A model generated the notes under the pieces. It did not search any database and was not told where the DNA came from. It saw nothing but the letters and a program-made list of their open reading frames with translations. Source: an uncultured Paracoccus sp. (GTDB lineage: Bacteria > Pseudomonadota > Alphaproteobacteria > Rhodobacterales > Rhodobacteraceae). From it: a DNA stretch of 7,314 nucleotides. Positions within the stretch are counted from its first letter, which is position 1, and every line of letters begins with the position of its first letter. Position numbers and translations under genes: made by a program. The DNA lies in the NCBI GenBank assembly GCA_934533075.1, contig CAKTBJ010000060.1, forward strand, positions 1 through 7,314. Reading direction: 5' to 3'. This document shows, one piece after another, positions 6,209 to 7,314 of this stretch.

Positions 6209-6975
6209 CGCCCGCCCCCTGCCATGCTCCGCGCGGCGCGGCGGCGGTTCAGGCGCTGCTCGACCGCGGCACCCGCCAGCATCGCGCAGGGCGCCGCCAC
6301 CAGCAGGCCCAGCCCCGAGGGCAGCCCGTGCAGCAGCAGCGCCAGCGCCACCGACACCGTGGCCGCCACCAGATGCGGCACCGAGCGCAGGGCCGGCGCC
6401 ACCATCGCGATGAACATCACCGGCACCGCGATGTCGAGGCCCAGCGCCCCCACCGGCAGCGCCCGGCCCAGCACGGCGCCGGCATAGGTCATCGTGACCC
6501 AGGGCGTAACCATCACCAGCGCCGAGCCGGCGAAATAGGCCAGCCGCTGCTGCAAGGTCAGCTTGGGGAAACGCTCGTATTCGGTGATGGCCAGCACATA
6601 GCTCTGATCGACCAGCCCGAAGGCCACCGCCGCCCGCGCGCCCGGCCCGGCATGGCCCAGCCACGGCGCCAGCGAGGCCGAATACATCGCCATGCGCAGG
6701 TTCACCGCCAGCACCGACAGGATCACCACCAGCGTCGGCGCCTGCTGCTGCATCAGCTCGACGATGGTCAGCTGCGAGGCCCCGGCCAGCACCAGCACCG
6801 ACATGCTGCTGATCTGCACCAGATCGAAGCCCGCCGCCCGCGCCAACACCCCGAACAGCAGCGCGAAGGGGATCAGCGCCACCAGAAAGGGCAGCGATTG
6901 CAGGAAGCCGCGCCAGAAACAGGCACGCGGAGACAGGGCGCGGGCATCCGGCCTCGTCGGGTCTGGCGGGGTCAT
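6205..6975 (-). CDS. azlC: AzlC-family branched-chain amino-acid exporter, large subunit
   Basis: AzlC is the large inner-membrane subunit of the AzlCD (BrnFE-type) amino-acid exporter. The 256-residue product fits the family length. After a short polar leader, FWRGFLQSLPFLVALIPFALLFG (20-42) opens the first membrane segment. The conserved LAGASQL (63-69), NLRMAMYSASLAPWL (92-106) and DQSYVL (123-128) motifs follow, and several more hydrophobic segments run to about 236. The tail RRRAARS is positive. I chose the ATG at 6975 because it gives a family-like N-terminus and has GAGGA (6990-6986) ten bases upstream. Earlier in-frame starts add a Cys- and Arg-rich stretch that is not family-like. 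The actual substrate in this organism is inferred, since AzlC relatives also export other amino acids. Confidence 0.92.
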   Translation of the reverse strand: MTPPDPTRPDARALSPRACFWRGFLQSLPFLVALIPFALLFGVLARAAGFDLVQISSMSVLVLAGASQLTIVELMQQQAPTLVVILSVLAVNLRMAMYSASLAPWLGHAGPGARAAVAFGLVDQSYVLAITEYERFPKLTLQQRLAYFAGSALVMVTPWVTMTYAGAVLGRALPVGALGLDIAVPVMFIAMVAPALRSVPHLVAATVSVALALLLHGLPSGLGLLVAAPCAMLAGAAVEQRLNRRRAARSMAGGGR

Positions 6976-7060
6976 GCTGGTTCGGTCCTCGGCTGTCGCG
7001 GCGCAGCTTGGCACCGGGCGCCGGGCAGGGCAAGCTGCCGCGCGGCAATGCAAGGCAGCC
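6976..7060. promoter_or_regulatory. Divergent intergenic region with nested palindromes
   Basis: These 85 bases separate leftward azlC from a rightward acetyltransferase gene, so promoters for both must lie here or overlap the genes. An 8-bp perfect inverted repeat, GCAGCTTG (7003-7010) and CAAGCTGC (7031-7038), has a 20-base spacer. A 12-bp perfect palindrome, TGCCGCGCGGCA (7036-7047), overlaps its right arm. A plus-strand TTGGCA (7008-7013) could be a -35, but no good -10 lies 17 bases on. The symmetry suggests a regulator binding site (azl operons are often controlled by Lrp/AsnC- or LysR-type proteins), but none is encoded nearby. Confidence 0.4.
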
Positions 7061-7314
7061 ATGACGAGGCGACAGGACAGGATCACGGTGGGCGCGGGCA
7101 TCGCGCCCGGCAGCCTTCTGGCGGCGGCGGCCTTGTGGTGGCGCGGCATGGGGCGGCAGGTGCTGCCGCACGTGTCGCCGCGCGCCGGCATCGGCTGGAC
7201 CCGCGCCGCCCTGCGCCCGCAGGCCGCGCTGACCGTCCACGACAGGCGCGGGCGGCTGGTCGGGCTGGCCGGGCTGCGCGACGGTGGCGGCGGGCTGATC
7301 GACTGGGCGCAGCC
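7061..7314 (+). CDS. GNAT-like N-acetyltransferase, 5' part only (runs off the window)
   Basis: An open frame starts at ATG 7061, preceded by AAGG five bases upstream, and continues past the right edge. The window holds 84 complete codons. The N-terminus has LWWRGMGRQVLPHVSP (25-40) and then AALTVHDRRGRLVGLAGLRD (55-74). This strand-turn-strand with a charged turn and a Gly-rich second strand is typical of beta2-beta3 in GNAT acetyltransferases, and the W-x-x-G/A-x-G region resembles N-termini of small alphaproteobacterial GNAT proteins. The acetyl-CoA-binding loop would lie beyond the window, so the family call is tentative. The gene is divergent from azlC. Confidence 0.5.
   Translation, partial: MTRRQDRITVGAGIAPGSLLAAAALWWRGMGRQVLPHVSPRAGIGWTRAALRPQAALTVHDRRGRLVGLAGLRDGGGGLIDWAQ

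Overview
The window is a G+C-rich (about 70% by eye) chromosomal segment. Its gene content and protein style point to an alphaproteobacterium, most likely Rhodobacteraceae of the Paracoccus/Rhodobacter type. That placement is inferred from protein flavour, codon bias and the mix of accA, an AFG1/ZapE-type ATPase, lytB-type ispH and a stand-alone CinA-N protein; no marker gene in the window settles it.

Layout. Seven consecutive genes run leftward (minus strand) from 6975 to 348: azlC, azlD, pgsA, accA, a stand-alone MoaB/CinA-N-type protein, a GNAT acetyltransferase, zapE and finally ispH (eight with ispH). An eighth-plus gene, the 5' part of a second GNAT-like acetyltransferase, runs rightward off the right edge from 7061. 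It is divergent from azlC across an 85-bp region holding nested palindromes. Within the leftward run, azlC/azlD overlap by ATGA, the CinA-N and GNAT genes abut (TGA directly followed by ATG), and GNAT/zapE are 21 bp apart. accA has its own plausible promoter, and ispH is separated from zapE by a 214-bp spacer.

Functions. The core is housekeeping: the last step of the MEP isoprenoid pathway (IspH), malonyl-CoA formation for fatty acids (AccA), phosphatidylglycerol synthesis (PgsA) and a division/membrane-associated ATPase (ZapE). AzlCD is a two-component branched-chain amino-acid exporter. The CinA-N protein and the two acetyltransferases have no assigned substrate. AccA and PgsA both serve membrane lipid synthesis; the other neighbours look like ordinary gene packing.

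Non-coding parts. Bases 1-347 contain no convincing gene. They hold an 18-base G run at the very edge, three GC-rich hairpins (one with a T-rich tail on the minus strand, a likely terminator) and a 12-bp inverted repeat. The zapE-ispH spacer carries a decayed tandem copy of the zapE 3' end, the clearest unexplained structure here. I found no CRISPR array, tRNA, rRNA, insertion sequence, prophage or defence system, and no strong case for a new biological system.
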